64,000 bases of DNA, taken from Proteus terrae subsp. cibarius (GTDB lineage: Bacteria; Pseudomonadota; Gammaproteobacteria; Enterobacterales; Enterobacteriaceae). The stretch lies in contig NZ_CP047349.1 of the NCBI RefSeq assembly GCF_011045835.1, forward strand, positions 682,001-746,000, in the 5' to 3' direction. Position 1 is the stretch's first letter, and each line of letters opens with the position of its first letter. Below are positions 21,196 to 31,237 of this stretch, piece after piece. The notes below the pieces were generated by a model. It was not told where the DNA came from, did no database searches, and worked only from the letters and a program-made list of their open reading frames with translations. The translations under genes and the position numbers were made by a program.

Positions 21196-21974
21196 TCAAA
21201 GATTACTTAAAAGGCAGATTGCAGTAGAACATGTTAATCCTGATCTATTTAATTCTATAGTTGCTGTATTTAATGTTGTTCCTGTTGAGAGTAAGTCATC
21301 AATTAAAATAATATTATAATGATTTAATCTATTAATATCGAAATTTGGGTTTATTTTCCAAGGGGAAAAGTAGTGTCTAATTTTATTGGGAATTTTCTTC
21401 ATTGTAAAAATAGTATTAGGTGGTAATTTTTGTAATTCAGATAATGTTCTTTTTATTGGTTTTATATGAAGTTCTTTTTTATTTACTTCTTCATTAAAAT
21501 AATTATTAATTACTTCTTCCACAGTACATTTAATAAATACATCATTGTAAAAAGTCGATCTGAAATGGCGAGAGATCCTTCTTGCTAAGAAGTATGGTAC
21601 TGCTGTAGATGACGGCATGACGATAAATATAATATTTTGATCTATTATTTTAGATCTTATTTTATTCAAAATAGCTAAGAAGGAAGGTTTGAATTTATAT
21701 AGCTCATCTTTTGTTATTTTATAGTTATAGATACCTTTTAAGGAATATATTAAAGGGTTACCATCTCTATCACTATCACCAAATTTAGTTCGTTGATAAA
21801 TACTGAATATAGTTAACTTGTTTTTCTTACCTATTATGCTAATTTTAGGGTTTTTATTAGTGCTTGTTATTACTCGACGCTCATGCTGAGTATTTAAAGT
21901 AATTATTTTATTTTCAGAAATATCTATACCCAGAAGATTGTATCCTTATGTATTAGTCGAGTAACTAAATTCAT
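21196..21974 (-). pseudogene. Frameshifted phosphoribosyltransferase-like gene
   Basis: The uninterrupted part (codons from 21930 down to TGA 21196-21198, 244 residues) has no ATG, GTG or TTG in its first 87 codons. Upstream, ATG 21974 opens a 14-codon frame (MNLVTRLIHKDTIF) that runs into TGG GTA TAG. Adding one G to the GGG at 21931-21929 fuses the two frames into a ~259-residue protein. Near its C-terminus is the type I phosphoribosyltransferase PRPP-binding motif NIILIDDLLSTGTTLNTA. The middle has VMPSSTAVPYFLARRIS, as in ComF-like proteins. The gene is AT-rich and unlike its neighbours, suggesting acquired DNA. The substrate is unknown. A sequencing error rather than a real mutation is possible. 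An internal TTG (21669) could give a 157-residue fragment. Confidence 0.7.
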
Positions 21975-22024
21975 TTCTCACAATACTAACATGTTGAAAA
22001 TAGCTTAAATATAAAGAATATCTG

Positions 22025-22070
22025 AAATAAAAATAGAACCGCTTTAATAATATTATATATTTGCGGTTCT
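22025..22070 (-). terminator. Terminator of panE-yajL
   Basis: On the minus strand AGAACCGC (22070-22063) pairs with GCGGTTCT (22042-22035) across a 20-base AT loop and is followed by ATTTTTATTTC, just past the yajL stop. Confidence 0.75.
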
Positions 22071-22080
22071 AACTATCTAC

Positions 22081-22698
22081 TTACCTATCCCCAAAACCTG
22101 TAAATTCATCTTGGTAATTATAAATACCAGGTGGTAATACAAGTTGTTTGGCAACATCAGCAGCGACTTCTTTGCCTTTTAAGCGTTCGATAATTTTTAG
22201 CGCAAAATCAATAGATGTTGCAGGTGCTTGGCTAGTAATTAAGTTTACTCTTTCATCAAAATAGACTCGATAATCTACCCATTTTTTTGGTGATATTTTA
22301 TCTTTTAATGTAGGAAAACCCGTCATGTTGCCAATGGGGAAAATATTGTGAGACTCAAGAATAATTGCCGGTGCTGCACAGATAGCTGCGACAAGTTTAT
22401 TCTCACTGTGCATACGGCGCACTTTCTCAACCACTAAAGGACTATCTCTCATGGTTTCAGTACCTTGTAACCCACCAGGTAGAATAATAACATCGTAGTG
22501 ATGATCAACGACACGAACTAAAGGTGCATCAGCTATAATTTTAATACCACGAGAACAAGTGATAACAAGATCATCAACATCATCTTCTGCACTTGCAAGT
22601 ACAACATTAATACCCGCTCTTACCAGTAAATCTGCGGTAGTAACGACTTCGGTTTCTTCACTTCCATTAGCTAGGCAGATGAGCGCTGATATGGTCAT
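22081..22698 (-). CDS. yajL: DJ-1/PfpI family protein deglycase/chaperone YajL
   Basis: YajL is the bacterial DJ-1 homologue, which protects proteins against oxidative and carbonyl damage. I start at ATG 22698 ([17 protein letters not shown]), which fits the family start and gives 205 residues. The reactive cysteine is in AAICAAPA (nucleophile elbow), with the conserved Glu in GSEETE. The C-terminus is about nine residues longer than in E. coli. Its start overlaps the end of panE by 32 bases, implying coupling, the same arrangement as in E. coli. Confidence 0.95.
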   Translation of the reverse strand: MTISALICLANGSEETEVVTTADLLVRAGINVVLASAEDDVDDLVITCSRGIKIIADAPLVRVVDHHYDVIILPGGLQGTETMRDSPLVVEKVRRMHSENKLVAAICAAPAIILESHNIFPIGNMTGFPTLKDKISPKKWVDYRVYFDERVNLITSQAPATSIDFALKIIERLKGKEVAADVAKQLVLPPGIYNYQDEFTGFGDR

Positions 22699-23587
22699 AA
22701 TTGCCTTCCTGTTGTTTAATAAATTGAAAAAGGCGGTTATTTTCGGGTAATACAAGCCCTTGTTCTGAAGCTCGACGTAATAAATAACCAGTAATATAGT
22801 CAATCTCTGTATGGCGTTGATATTTCACATCTTGATACATAGACGAATAATTATTTGCTGTTTGTTCTATCGTATCAATAATATAACCATGAAGATGGGC
22901 TTGAGACGTTGGTACAACACCTTCGCGCTCCATTACTAAATAAACTTCATCGCATATCTTTTGAATATGTTCAGGATAACGCAATAAATCTCCATTACGA
23001 CATTGATAATAAACGGTAAGAGGGTTGATAACACAATTAACTGCAAGTTTTAGCCAACTAATCGTATGGATATCATTATGCCAAGCGACATCAGGCAAAG
23101 CATGATGCAAGATTTCTGCTAAATAACTGTATTGTTGAGCTGCATGATTTAATGGACCGATATGTGTTATTCCAGTTGCTGTATGAATAACATCTTGGCC
23201 TTGTTGGTAAGCACCATGAGTAATAATGCCTTGTAAAATAGGCCTAATAACGGAGTTTTTTGTTGCGGTTAATTCATCAGCAGTACCCATACCATTATGA
23301 ATTAGTAAAATAGGACACTGTGCAGAAAGGTAAGGTAATAGTGCATTAACAGCATCTGACACCTGCCAAGATTTTAAGCAAACAATTAATAATTCGCTTT
23401 GTTTTAACCAGTCAAGTTGATTGGCAGTAATACGCTGATAAAAGGGGTTACCATTAATATTATCGACACACACATCCAAAAAAGGTTGGGGCACTCTTAG
23501 CCAGCCTTGTACTTCATGAGATTGAAGTGTTAATGCGGCGATCCAAAGTTTACCTATTGAACCGCATCCTAAAACGGTAATTTTCAT
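22667..23587 (-). CDS. panE: 2-dehydropantoate 2-reductase
   Basis: PanE reduces ketopantoate to pantoate with NADPH in pantothenate/coenzyme A synthesis. The start is ATG 23587 ([15 protein letters not shown]), preceded by AGAGG, giving 306 residues. An ATG eight codons upstream lacks support. It has the Rossmann GxGxxG at the N-terminus, LIHNGMGT, and [12 protein letters not shown] with the catalytic Lys. The C-terminal helical domain contains the conserved [16 protein letters not shown]. It is first gene of panE-yajL and divergent from yajQ. Confidence 0.96.
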   Translation of the reverse strand: MKITVLGCGSIGKLWIAALTLQSHEVQGWLRVPQPFLDVCVDNINGNPFYQRITANQLDWLKQSELLIVCLKSWQVSDAVNALLPYLSAQCPILLIHNGMGTADELTATKNSVIRPILQGIITHGAYQQGQDVIHTATGITHIGPLNHAAQQYSYLAEILHHALPDVAWHNDIHTISWLKLAVNCVINPLTVYYQCRNGDLLRYPEHIQKICDEVYLVMEREGVVPTSQAHLHGYIIDTIEQTANNYSSMYQDVKYQRHTEIDYITGYLLRRASEQGLVLPENNRLFQFIKQQEGNYDHISAHLPS

Positions 23588-23850
23588 TGTGCCTCTTCTT
23601 TCGAAAATCATAATAGAGTAAGGCGGTGATTTTCTATCACTAGACTAACTTTCTGAAATTATAACATTGATTGTACTCCTCTGTTTAAAGTATGTTTGCG
23701 CTTTACTGTAAGAGGAAATTAACAGTTTCTCCGTAAATTCTCGCCCAATGTGAAGTGACTCCATAAATTTGTTATTGAATGTGCAATGCTTTTTTGCAAC
23801 CCTAAAAGAAGCTATTATTCGGGTTGTATTTATTTATTGAGGAAGAAAGA

Positions 23851-24342
23851 ATGCCATCTTTTGATATCGTATCTGAAGTTGACTTACATGAAGTGCGTAA
23901 TGCTGTAGAAAACGCACAACGTGAACTGACTACTCGCTGGGATTTTCGTAACGTTGAAGCAAGTTTTGAATTAAACGAAAAAGCAGAGTCAGTGAAAACG
24001 ACCAGTGTATCTGAATTTCAGGTTCAACAATTACTAGATATTCTGCGTGAGAAAATGGCAAAAAGAGGGATTGATGGTGCAGTATTAAATATCCCTGAAG
24101 AGATGACTCACAGCGGAAAAATGTACAGCGTAGAAGCCACTTTAAAACAAGGTATTGATACAGCTTTAGCGAAAAAAATTGTTAAGCTGATCAAAGACAG
24201 TAAGTTGAAAGTTCAGGCCCAAATTCAAGGTGAACAAGTGCGTGTTACAGGTAAATCGCGCGATGACTTACAAGCCGTGATGAAATTAGTAAGAGAAGGC
24301 GAGTTAGGGCAACCCTTCCAATTTAACAATTTCCGTGACTAA
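23851..24342 (+). CDS. yajQ: YajQ family nucleotide-binding protein
   Basis: The product is 163 residues, identical in length to E. coli YajQ, starting [22 protein letters not shown] after GAGGAAGAAAG. YajQ proteins bind nucleotides, and relatives bind cyclic-di-GMP and act in virulence or phage-related regulation; the role here is not shown by the sequence. It has two ferredoxin-like halves and the conserved end [12 protein letters not shown]. It is a single gene with a bidirectional terminator. Confidence 0.96.
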   Translation: MPSFDIVSEVDLHEVRNAVENAQRELTTRWDFRNVEASFELNEKAESVKTTSVSEFQVQQLLDILREKMAKRGIDGAVLNIPEEMTHSGKMYSVEATLKQGIDTALAKKIVKLIKDSKLKVQAQIQGEQVRVTGKSRDDLQAVMKLVREGELGQPFQFNNFRD

Positions 24343-24364
24343 TTGTTCATCTATTTAGTCATAC

Positions 24365-24394
24365 AAAAATGCGCTGTTGAATCAGCGCATTTTT
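24365..24394. terminator. Bidirectional terminator yajQ/yajR
   Basis: AAAAATGCGCTG, loop TTGAAT, CAGCGCATTTTT. It lies between convergent yajQ and yajR, and the flanking A and T runs suit both strands. Confidence 0.9.
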
Positions 24395-24420
24395 ATTTCA
24401 TCTAATAAGCTTACTGCTCT

Positions 24421-25791
24421 TCAAACTAAAGGGATCAGAGCCTCTAATGTTGCTCTTGGCGTCTTTTTAGTATCAACCTTGATATAGGCACTTTGTTCAT
24501 CCGCCATAATCACAACTTCATTAACACCGGGTTGTTGCTTAAATAATTGTTGTAGTTGCTGTTGTTGGCTTGAAGATAAACTTTCAGGTAATTCAACACG
24601 TAAGCTACTGACATAAGAAGGTTGGCGTAATGTTAGGCTAATAAAAAACCAAATAAGACCAATTACTAAACAGCCTAAAAATACAGTCTGCGCACTATAA
24701 TGCTGGTAAAGCCATCCTCCTAAAATTCCACCTAATGCCACACCTAAAAATTGGCTAGTGGAATAAATTCCCATTGCTGTGCCTTTATAACCTGCTGGTG
24801 CTTCTTTACTGATTAATGAAGGAAGAAGTGCTTCCATAATATTAAATCCAATAAAGAAAACTTGAATACCTGCAATAATTAACCACAAGCTAGAGCCTGA
24901 AATAATCAAAATAACTTGAGCAAGAATAAGTAAGAAAATGCAGAATAAGAAAACTTGTTTCATTTTTCGTTTCTTTTCTGCATAGATAATAAAAGGAAGT
25001 ACAGTAATAAAGGCGATAAGCATGGTAACTAGATAAACAATCCAATGTTTCTCTTTCGCTAAACCTGCGCTACTCATAACCAGAGGAAGTGCAACAAATG
25101 CGGCCATTAATAAAGTATGTAGTGAAAAAATACCTGTATTCAATTTAAGAAGTTGTGCATCGAATAAAACCTTTTTTACGCTACCACGAACAAAGCCTGA
25201 CTCTCGATTAAGTATATGGTGTTCGCTATTCGGCACAGTAAAAAGCGTAATAATAATGCCACCAAAGGCGAGTAGGGCTATTCCCCAAAATAGGCCATGT
25301 AAACCAAAAATATGCGTTAAAATCGGCCCTAAAACTAAGGCTAAAGCGAACGTTATCCCGAAGCTAATCCCAATAAAAGCCATTGCTTTTGTTCTATTTT
25401 GTTCTCGTGTTAAATCTGATAATAAAGCCATTACTGCAGCTGAGATAGCGCCAGCACCTTGTAATGCTCGACCAATAATAATGCCGTAGATATTGTCACT
25501 GAGAGCCGCAATCAGACTACCAATAATAAAAATAATTAAGCCAAAAACAATCATAGGTTTTCGACCAAATTTATCAGAGAAAATACCAAAAGGAATTTGG
25601 AATATAGCTTGTGTTAATCCATAAATACCGATGGCTAATCCAATCAGAGATTCTGTTGCGTGTTGTAGTTGAAGCCCGTAGGTGGTTAAAACTGGGAGTA
25701 CCATAAACATGCCAAGCATGCGAAGAGAAAAAACAGTACCTAGTCCCCATGTTGCTTTGCGCTCTAATGGGGTCATTTTATTATCATTCAT
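24421..25791 (-). CDS. yajR: Major facilitator superfamily transporter YajR
   Basis: YajR is a proton-driven drug/H+ antiporter-type carrier with a C-terminal cytoplasmic domain. The 456 residues hold 12 membrane segments. The MFS motif A is GIFSDKFGRKPMIV (after segment 2), and motif C-like LVLGPILTHIFG lies in segment 5. The last ~65 residues (from SLRVELPESLS) form the ferredoxin-like YAM domain seen in E. coli YajR. The substrate is unknown. It is monocistronic and convergent with yajQ. Confidence 0.94.
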   Translation of the reverse strand: MNDNKMTPLERKATWGLGTVFSLRMLGMFMVLPVLTTYGLQLQHATESLIGLAIGIYGLTQAIFQIPFGIFSDKFGRKPMIVFGLIIFIIGSLIAALSDNIYGIIIGRALQGAGAISAAVMALLSDLTREQNRTKAMAFIGISFGITFALALVLGPILTHIFGLHGLFWGIALLAFGGIIITLFTVPNSEHHILNRESGFVRGSVKKVLFDAQLLKLNTGIFSLHTLLMAAFVALPLVMSSAGLAKEKHWIVYLVTMLIAFITVLPFIIYAEKKRKMKQVFLFCIFLLILAQVILIISGSSLWLIIAGIQVFFIGFNIMEALLPSLISKEAPAGYKGTAMGIYSTSQFLGVALGGILGGWLYQHYSAQTVFLGCLVIGLIWFFISLTLRQPSYVSSLRVELPESLSSSQQQQLQQLFKQQPGVNEVVIMADEQSAYIKVDTKKTPRATLEALIPLV

Positions 25792-25910
25792 GGATTACCT
25801 CGTATTACTGATCCCCTCATTGTAATGACATTTTCTAGTGAGGTTAATCAATAAATGGGATACAAAAAAGACAAAACTGTACTGATATCATGCGAAGTCG
25901 TAAAAGAGAT

Positions 25911-25944
25911 AAAAAAATACCAGTCAGAAGACTGACTGGTATTT
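25911..25944 (-). terminator. Terminator of the cyo operon
   Basis: AAATACCAGTCAG (25915-25927), loop AAGA, CTGACTGGTATTT (25932-25944): a perfect 13-bp stem. The minus strand then reads TTTTATCTC, and it follows the cyoE stop. Confidence 0.93.
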
Positions 25945-25964
25945 AGGTTACTTTAATAAATACA

Positions 25965-26849
25965 TTATCTTAGATACGCAAGAACCGCTTCTGTTGAGCT
26001 TGTTGGATCAACAGACATCATTACGCTTAACGACGTGATTGCGACAATTGAGAAAATAAATAATTTTCTTGCCCACACAATATCATTGGTTGCTTTGTAA
26101 CCAGATAATGCCATGCCTAACCACCAAATACTGACAGCTGAAGCCACAATCAGGTATTTATAGCCTGCATAACCGACTAATGTCAGCATTAAGGTTGCGA
26201 TCATAAACGCCAGAATATAGAGAATGATATGACGTTTAGCGACTGAGATCCCTTTAATTACAGGTAATACAGGGATATTTGCAGCTTGGTAGTCTTTAAA
26301 ACGGAAAATAGCAATGGCATAAGAGTGAGGCATTTGCCACAAACTAAAGATAAGTAATAGGATTGCCGCGCCTGCATCAAATTCACCGCTAACGGCACAA
26401 TAACCGATAACAGGAGGTGCAGAGCCAGATAAACTTCCAATCAGTGTGCCATAAACAGATTTACGCTTCATGTAGAGGCTATAAACCCCAACATAAATAA
26501 TAAAACCGAATACAGCGATAAACATTGCAAGTGGGTTGGCTGCTACATAGAGCAGCACAACACCTGCAATACCTAATACTGAGGCATAAATCAGGCTAAT
26601 TCGAGGGTCAATTAATCCTTTAACTAATGGACGATTCTTCGTTCTTTCCATGATACGGTCAATATCACGGTCAATATAGTTGTTAAAAACACAACCAGAA
26701 GCAACGACCAGAGACACCCCAAGTAGAGTCGCGAAAAATAGGGAGTAATCAATCTCACCTTTAGAAGCGAGCAGAAAACCACCTATTACAGAAATTAAAT
26801 TTCCGAAAATAATTCCTGGTTTGGTGACTTGTAGGTATTGCTTAATCAT
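25965..26849 (-). CDS. cyoE: Heme O synthase (protoheme farnesyltransferase)
   Basis: CyoE attaches a farnesyl group to heme B to give heme O, needed by cytochrome bo3. I start at ATG 26849 ([17 protein letters not shown]), giving 294 residues. The longer open frame to 27092 overlaps cyoD and lacks support. Motifs are [21 protein letters not shown] (prenyl diphosphate site) and [16 protein letters not shown], with about nine membrane segments. It is the last gene of cyoABCDE. Confidence 0.97.
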   Translation of the reverse strand: MIKQYLQVTKPGIIFGNLISVIGGFLLASKGEIDYSLFFATLLGVSLVVASGCVFNNYIDRDIDRIMERTKNRPLVKGLIDPRISLIYASVLGIAGVVLLYVAANPLAMFIAVFGFIIYVGVYSLYMKRKSVYGTLIGSLSGSAPPVIGYCAVSGEFDAGAAILLLIFSLWQMPHSYAIAIFRFKDYQAANIPVLPVIKGISVAKRHIILYILAFMIATLMLTLVGYAGYKYLIVASAVSIWWLGMALSGYKATNDIVWARKLFIFSIVAITSLSVMMSVDPTSSTEAVLAYLR

Positions 26850-26860
26850 AGCGACAACTC

Positions 26861-27193
26861 TTAATCCATCATCATATTGATGTTCAGGTTGTACATAATC
26901 CACAACGAGCCTACGACAACAATGCCGATAATAAGCAGTGTGAACAGGAATGCGACGACGTTCCAGCGCTCTTCTGATGACGTGTTCATATGCAAGAAGC
27001 AGACTAAGTGAACCACAATTTGCACAACTGCCATACCGACAACAGTCCATAGAATTGTTGCTGGTGTCGCTGTTCCTTCCATCACCATCCAAAATGGAAT
27101 AACGGTGAGGATAACAGACAGAATAAAGCCAATCAGATAAGACTTCATGCTGCCGTGGCTTGCGCCTGAAGGAGAAGTATTTGGATGACTCAT
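26861..27193 (-). CDS. cyoD: Cytochrome bo3 quinol oxidase subunit IV
   Basis: CyoD is the small fourth subunit that assists assembly of the copper-heme centre. The 110 residues hold three membrane segments, with the conserved [25 protein letters not shown] and NLNINMMM end. Its start overlaps the cyoC stop by one base, so translation is coupled. Confidence 0.97.
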   Translation of the reverse strand: MSHPNTSPSGASHGSMKSYLIGFILSVILTVIPFWMVMEGTATPATILWTVVGMAVVQIVVHLVCFLHMNTSSEERWNVVAFLFTLLIIGIVVVGSLWIMYNLNINMMMD

Positions 27194-27804
27194 TACATCG
27201 CTCCCATCAGATAAACTACGGTGAACACACAGATCCAGACAACGTCAAGGAAGTGCCAGAACAGACTTAAACAGCTTAAACGAGTACGGTTAACTTCAGT
27301 TAAACCACGGCGAGATACTTGGATCATCATAATCACAATCCAAATTAAGCCAGCCGTTACGTGAAGACCGTGTGTTGAAACTAATGCAAAGAATGCAGAT
27401 AAGAATGCACTGCGATCTGGGCCATAACCCTCTGCGATTAGCTCATGGAATTCGTAAACTTCCATGATGACGAAGCCTAGGCCGAATAAGAAAGTAACAA
27501 ATAACCACAGATTAACTTGGCTAACGCTACCTTTGTTCATGCTCAGCATAGCGAAACCAAAAGTGATACTACTAAATAGCAGTAAGAAGGTTTCAACTAA
27601 AACAAACGGTAAGCTAAAAATTTCTTTACCTGAAGGGCCATCCGCAATCCCGTTAACAAGCACCGCATAAGTGGCGAATAAGCTGGCAAACAGGATAAGG
27701 TCGCTCATTAGGTAGATCCAGAAGCCGAAAACTTTCGTCGCTCCTGCATCGTGGTGCCCATGATGCTCATGGGCGTTTGTGTTATTTACAGTTTGAGTAG
27801 ACAT
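27193..27804 (-). CDS. cyoC: Cytochrome bo3 quinol oxidase subunit III
   Basis: CyoC is the heme-copper oxidase subunit III homologue with five membrane segments. The 203-residue product contains [24 protein letters not shown] and [13 protein letters not shown], both characteristic. Both ends overlap neighbouring cyo genes by one base. Confidence 0.97.
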   Translation of the reverse strand: MSTQTVNNTNAHEHHGHHDAGATKVFGFWIYLMSDLILFASLFATYAVLVNGIADGPSGKEIFSLPFVLVETFLLLFSSITFGFAMLSMNKGSVSQVNLWLFVTFLFGLGFVIMEVYEFHELIAEGYGPDRSAFLSAFFALVSTHGLHVTAGLIWIVIMMIQVSRRGLTEVNRTRLSCLSLFWHFLDVVWICVFTVVYLMGAM

Positions 27805-29786
27805 TATTTCACACCTGCTTTTTTCAGTTCTTCATAATGCTTATTCTCGAGAGCTTCAATTTCAGGTACTTGGACATAGTAATCCACATCTGTATCAAAG
27901 CTTTTCACGATCCAAGTGACAATCATGCCAGCGAAACCAACGATAGCTAACCACCAGATATGCCAGATCATGGCAAAACCAAGTACTAAGCTGAATGCTG
28001 AAATAATCACACCAGCGCCTGTATTTTTAGGCATATGGATTGGTTCGTATTTAGTTGGACGCTGATAAGCGGTGCCTTTTTCTTTTTGATCCCACCATTC
28101 ATCACGCGTTTGAACATTAGGTTCAACGGCAAAGTTATAGAAAGGAGCAGGTGAAGAAATTGACCATTCCAGAGTACGTCCTCCCCACGGATCTCCCGTT
28201 AAATCACGGTTTTGATCACGGTCACGGATACTGACGTAAATCTGGACAACTTGGCAAGCGATACCGATAGCAATTAGTGCAGCACCACCCGCAGCAACCA
28301 TCAGCATTGGATGGAACTCTGGGTTGATGTTTTGGCTGATACGACGAGTCATACCCATAAAGCCAAGAATGTACAGTGGCATAAAGGCCATAAAGAAGCC
28401 GATAAACCAGAACCAGAATGCACGGATACCCCATTTTTCATTCAGTGTGAAACCAAATGCTTTAGGGAACCAGTAAGTCATACCAGCGAAACAGCCGAAT
28501 ACCACACCACCGATAATAACGTTATGGAAGTGAGCAATTAAGAATAAGCTGTTATGTAGAACGAAGTTTGCACCCGGAACGGCTAACAGAACCCCAGTCA
28601 TCCCCCCAACAGAGAAGGTGATAAGGAAACCGATAGTCCACAACATTGGGCTTTTATATTCGATACGGCCTTGATACATCGTAAACAGCCAGTTAAAGAT
28701 TTTAACCCCTGTTGGTATAGCGATGATCATCGTGGCGATACCGAAGAAGGCATTGACATTGGCGCCAGAGCCCATAGTAAAGAAGTGGTGTAACCAAACG
28801 ATAAATGACAACACGGTAATAACGACAGTTGCACCAACTAATGAGGTATAACCGAATAACCGTTTTTTAGAGAATGTTGCTGTAACTTCAGAGAACACAC
28901 CAAATACAGGCAGAACAAGGATATAAACTTCTGGATGACCCCAAGCCCATACAAGGTTGATGTACATCATCATGTTACCGCCCATATCATTGGTAAAGAA
29001 GTGCGTACCAAGATAGCGGTCTAAAGTTAGTAACGTAATAGTGACTGTTAAAATTGGGAATGCAGCGATAATCAGGACGTTAGTACATAAAGCAGCCCAA
29101 GAGAATACTGGCATTTTCATCATGCTCATACCCGGCGCACGCATACGCAGGATAGTGGCGAAGAAGTTAACCCCAGTTAGAAGCGTACCAATACCAGATA
29201 TCTGTAAACTCCATATCCAATAATCGACCCCGACTCCTGGGTTATATTCCAGACCAGAAAGTGGTGGATAAGCTAACCAACCTGTTTGAGCAAATTCACC
29301 GATACCCAAAGAGATGTTGATTAATAACACACCAACAACAAAGAACCAGAAGCTCAGTGAGTTAAGGAAAGGAAAGGCAACATCACGAGCACCAATTTGT
29401 AAAGGTACAACGAGGTTCATCAAACCCACAACAAAAGGGGTTGCCATGAAGAAAATCATGATAACGCCGTGTGCGGTAAAAATCTGATCATAGTGATGAG
29501 GTGGTAAGAAACCGGCTTCACCAGCAGAGGCGAGCGCTTGTTGGCTTCTCATCATAATCGCATCGGCAAAGCCACGGAACATCATGACCATTGCAACGAT
29601 GATATACATAATACCAATTTTTTTATGGTCAACGCTGGTTAACCATTCACTCCATAACCATTTCCATTTACGAAAATAAGTTAGTGCACCAACAACAGCA
29701 AGCCCACCAAGAACAATACCGAGTAAAGTGACTACGATAATTGGTTCATGTAGCGGGATTGCATCAAGAGTTAATTTTCCGAACAT
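27804..29786 (-). CDS. cyoB: Cytochrome bo3 quinol oxidase subunit I
   Basis: CyoB carries heme b, heme o3 and CuB, reduces oxygen to water and pumps protons. I start at ATG 29786 ([15 protein letters not shown]) after GAGGAATAAA, giving 660 residues; an ATG 11 codons upstream would overlap cyoA. Metal ligands are visible: [10 protein letters not shown] (heme b His), [12 protein letters not shown] (CuB His with the cross-linked Tyr), VWLHHFFT (the two other CuB His) and [12 protein letters not shown] (heme o3 and heme b His). There are about 15 membrane segments. Confidence 0.98.
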   Translation of the reverse strand: MFGKLTLDAIPLHEPIIVVTLLGIVLGGLAVVGALTYFRKWKWLWSEWLTSVDHKKIGIMYIIVAMVMMFRGFADAIMMRSQQALASAGEAGFLPPHHYDQIFTAHGVIMIFFMATPFVVGLMNLVVPLQIGARDVAFPFLNSLSFWFFVVGVLLINISLGIGEFAQTGWLAYPPLSGLEYNPGVGVDYWIWSLQISGIGTLLTGVNFFATILRMRAPGMSMMKMPVFSWAALCTNVLIIAAFPILTVTITLLTLDRYLGTHFFTNDMGGNMMMYINLVWAWGHPEVYILVLPVFGVFSEVTATFSKKRLFGYTSLVGATVVITVLSFIVWLHHFFTMGSGANVNAFFGIATMIIAIPTGVKIFNWLFTMYQGRIEYKSPMLWTIGFLITFSVGGMTGVLLAVPGANFVLHNSLFLIAHFHNVIIGGVVFGCFAGMTYWFPKAFGFTLNEKWGIRAFWFWFIGFFMAFMPLYILGFMGMTRRISQNINPEFHPMLMVAAGGAALIAIGIACQVVQIYVSIRDRDQNRDLTGDPWGGRTLEWSISSPAPFYNFAVEPNVQTRDEWWDQKEKGTAYQRPTKYEPIHMPKNTGAGVIISAFSLVLGFAMIWHIWWLAIVGFAGMIVTWIVKSFDTDVDYYVQVPEIEALENKHYEELKKAGVK

Positions 29787-29790
29787 GCCT

Positions 29791-30741
29791 TTATTCCTCT
29801 GCTCCTGCATGCGCCACATGGCTCATGTTCATATTCATTGTTGCATCAGCATGTGCTGTCTGATTGCCACTGGTGTGAGCGCCATGACCTGTGTGACCAA
29901 ATTTAGAAATGGTCTCTTGGAATAACATTGGCTTCACGCTTGAATAGTAGGTCACTGGATTTTTCTGGCTTGGTTTAGCAAGTTCATTAAATGCAGCGGT
30001 CGTATTTAACGTATCTGACGATTGTTTGACTTTTTCAACCCACGCATCGAAACCGGCACGATCAGGTGTCGCAATCGCTGTAAATTTCATATCAGAGAAA
30101 CCGTGTCCACTATAACTTGCTGACATTCCTGGATATTCACCAGGCTCATTAGCAATTAAGTGCAGTTTAGTTTGCATTCCTGCCATCGCATAGATTTGTC
30201 CACCTAAGCGAGGGATAAAGAATGAGTTCATGACTGAGTCAGAAGTGATTTTGAAATTAACAGGAACATTAGTAGGGAAAGCCAGTTCATTTACTGTTGC
30301 AATACCTTGTTCAGGATAGATAAATAACCATTTCCAATCCATTGAAACAACTTCAATGGTGACAGGTTTTTCTGTGGACTCTAATGGTTTGTAAGGATCA
30401 AGTTCATGGGTTGTTTTCCATGTGATGCTTGCCAAAATCACAATAATGATAATTGGCACAGTCCAAACGACGAGTTCAATTTTATTTGAGTGAGCCCAGT
30501 TTGGGCGATAGGTGGCTTTAGTATTGGATTCACGGTAGCGAAAAGCGAAAACAATCACCATCAGTATTACCGGTATCACAACAATTAACATTAAACCAAG
30601 CGCAATGAGGATTAATGTTTTTTGCTCAGCGCCGATAGCGCCTTTGGGATTCATTAACGCCATATCACAGCCACTCAATAGAAGAGCTGCTGCTAATAGC
30701 GAGAGTGTCCCAATACTTTTTATGTATTTCATAAGTCTCAT
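29791..30741 (-). CDS. cyoA: Cytochrome bo3 quinol oxidase subunit II
   Basis: CyoA is the lipoprotein subunit II of the quinol oxidase; it lacks the CuA centre of cytochrome c oxidases. I start at ATG 30741 ([11 protein letters not shown]), 316 residues; ATG 30732 is an alternative. It has a lipobox LLLSGC near residue 25, two membrane segments, and a cupredoxin-like periplasmic domain with [25 protein letters not shown]. After the fold comes a His/Met-rich tail (about the last 35 residues). It is first gene of the operon with a good sigma70 promoter upstream. Confidence 0.97.
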   Translation of the reverse strand: MRLMKYIKSIGTLSLLAAALLLSGCDMALMNPKGAIGAEQKTLILIALGLMLIVVIPVILMVIVFAFRYRESNTKATYRPNWAHSNKIELVVWTVPIIIIVILASITWKTTHELDPYKPLESTEKPVTIEVVSMDWKWLFIYPEQGIATVNELAFPTNVPVNFKITSDSVMNSFFIPRLGGQIYAMAGMQTKLHLIANEPGEYPGMSASYSGHGFSDMKFTAIATPDRAGFDAWVEKVKQSSDTLNTTAAFNELAKPSQKNPVTYYSSVKPMLFQETISKFGHTGHGAHTSGNQTAHADATMNMNMSHVAHAGAEE

Positions 30742-30796
30742 CCAACGACCCAAATGACAAAGGTTCTATTGTTGTTTCATCAGTATCAGTAAGGAC

Positions 30797-30825
30797 ATTT
30801 TACGGTAAGGTTGCGACAGTGTAAA
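30797..30825 (-). promoter_or_regulatory. Sigma70 promoter for cyoABCDE
   Basis: On the minus strand the -35 is TTTACA (30825-30820), followed by a 17-base spacer and -10 TAAAAT (30802-30797). Each hexamer is one mismatch from consensus, about 56 bases before cyoA. A TGTGATCACA palindrome near 30870 and GTTAAT/ATTAAC repeats near 30903-30927 could bind oxygen regulators, but this is only suggestive. Confidence 0.7.
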
Positions 30826-31187
30826 CAATTGTAATGGTAAGTAAGTGGTTGGTTAGTCTTTTGTGTTAATGTGATCACAAGTAATTAAAATATTAAATAA
30901 ATGTTAATTTAATTATTGCGCATTAACTATAATTTCATAAAGTATCATGTTTTTAAAATAAATACATATTTTTACAAATAAAAATGCAATAAAAAGTGTA
31001 AGAAAACGTATTCTGATTAAAAAAGTAACAAACTAGAGGTCGGAGGAGAGTTGATGGGTAAAATCCTTTTTATATTGATGTTTAATATCCATATTTGATG
31101 CTTGTATGATTTTTAATATGGATAATTAGTGATTTGATGAATGTTTATATCCAATGAGAAATATTTTCATTAAGTGATAAAAAGAGG
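30826..31187. other. Intergenic region cyoA to Tsx-like gene
   Basis: About 360 AT-rich bases. They hold possible cyo regulatory palindromes, a 14-codon frame with a strong ribosome site (listed separately), and an inverted repeat TATCCATATT (31086-31095) / AATATGGATA (31115-31124). No longer coding frame is convincing. Confidence 0.5.
31054..31098 (+). CDS. Possible 14-residue hydrophobic peptide
   Basis: ATG 31054 is preceded 4-12 bases upstream by GGAGGAGAG, the strongest Shine-Dalgarno in any intergenic part of this window. It encodes MGKILFILMFNIHI and stops at TGA. The end of the frame forms one arm of a 10-bp inverted repeat. It resembles very small hydrophobic peptides such as type I toxins or leader peptides in size only. 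No + strand gene follows within 1.2 kb, and no promoter is clear. It may be chance. Confidence 0.25.
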   Translation: MGKILFILMFNIHI

Positions 31188-31217
31188 TTACAGCGGATAA
31201 AAATCGATCCGCTGTAA
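31188..31217 (-). terminator. Terminator of the Tsx-like gene
   Basis: TTACAGCGGAT (31188-31198) pairs perfectly with ATCCGCTGTAA (31207-31217). The minus-strand tail is CCTCTTTTTATC. Confidence 0.8.
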
Positions 31218-31237
31218 TAAAAATTAACAATTTCCTA

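Noticed and set aside
21125..21319. A + strand frame of 64 codons starting next to the hairpin at 21111-21135
   Set aside because: It is antisense to the phosphoribosyltransferase-like frame, which carries a recognisable motif; it has no ribosome site and looks like a shadow.
26850..27092. Upstream extension of cyoE to a 375-residue protein
   Set aside because: The extra part overlaps cyoD out of frame, and the conserved CyoE N-terminus starts at 26849.
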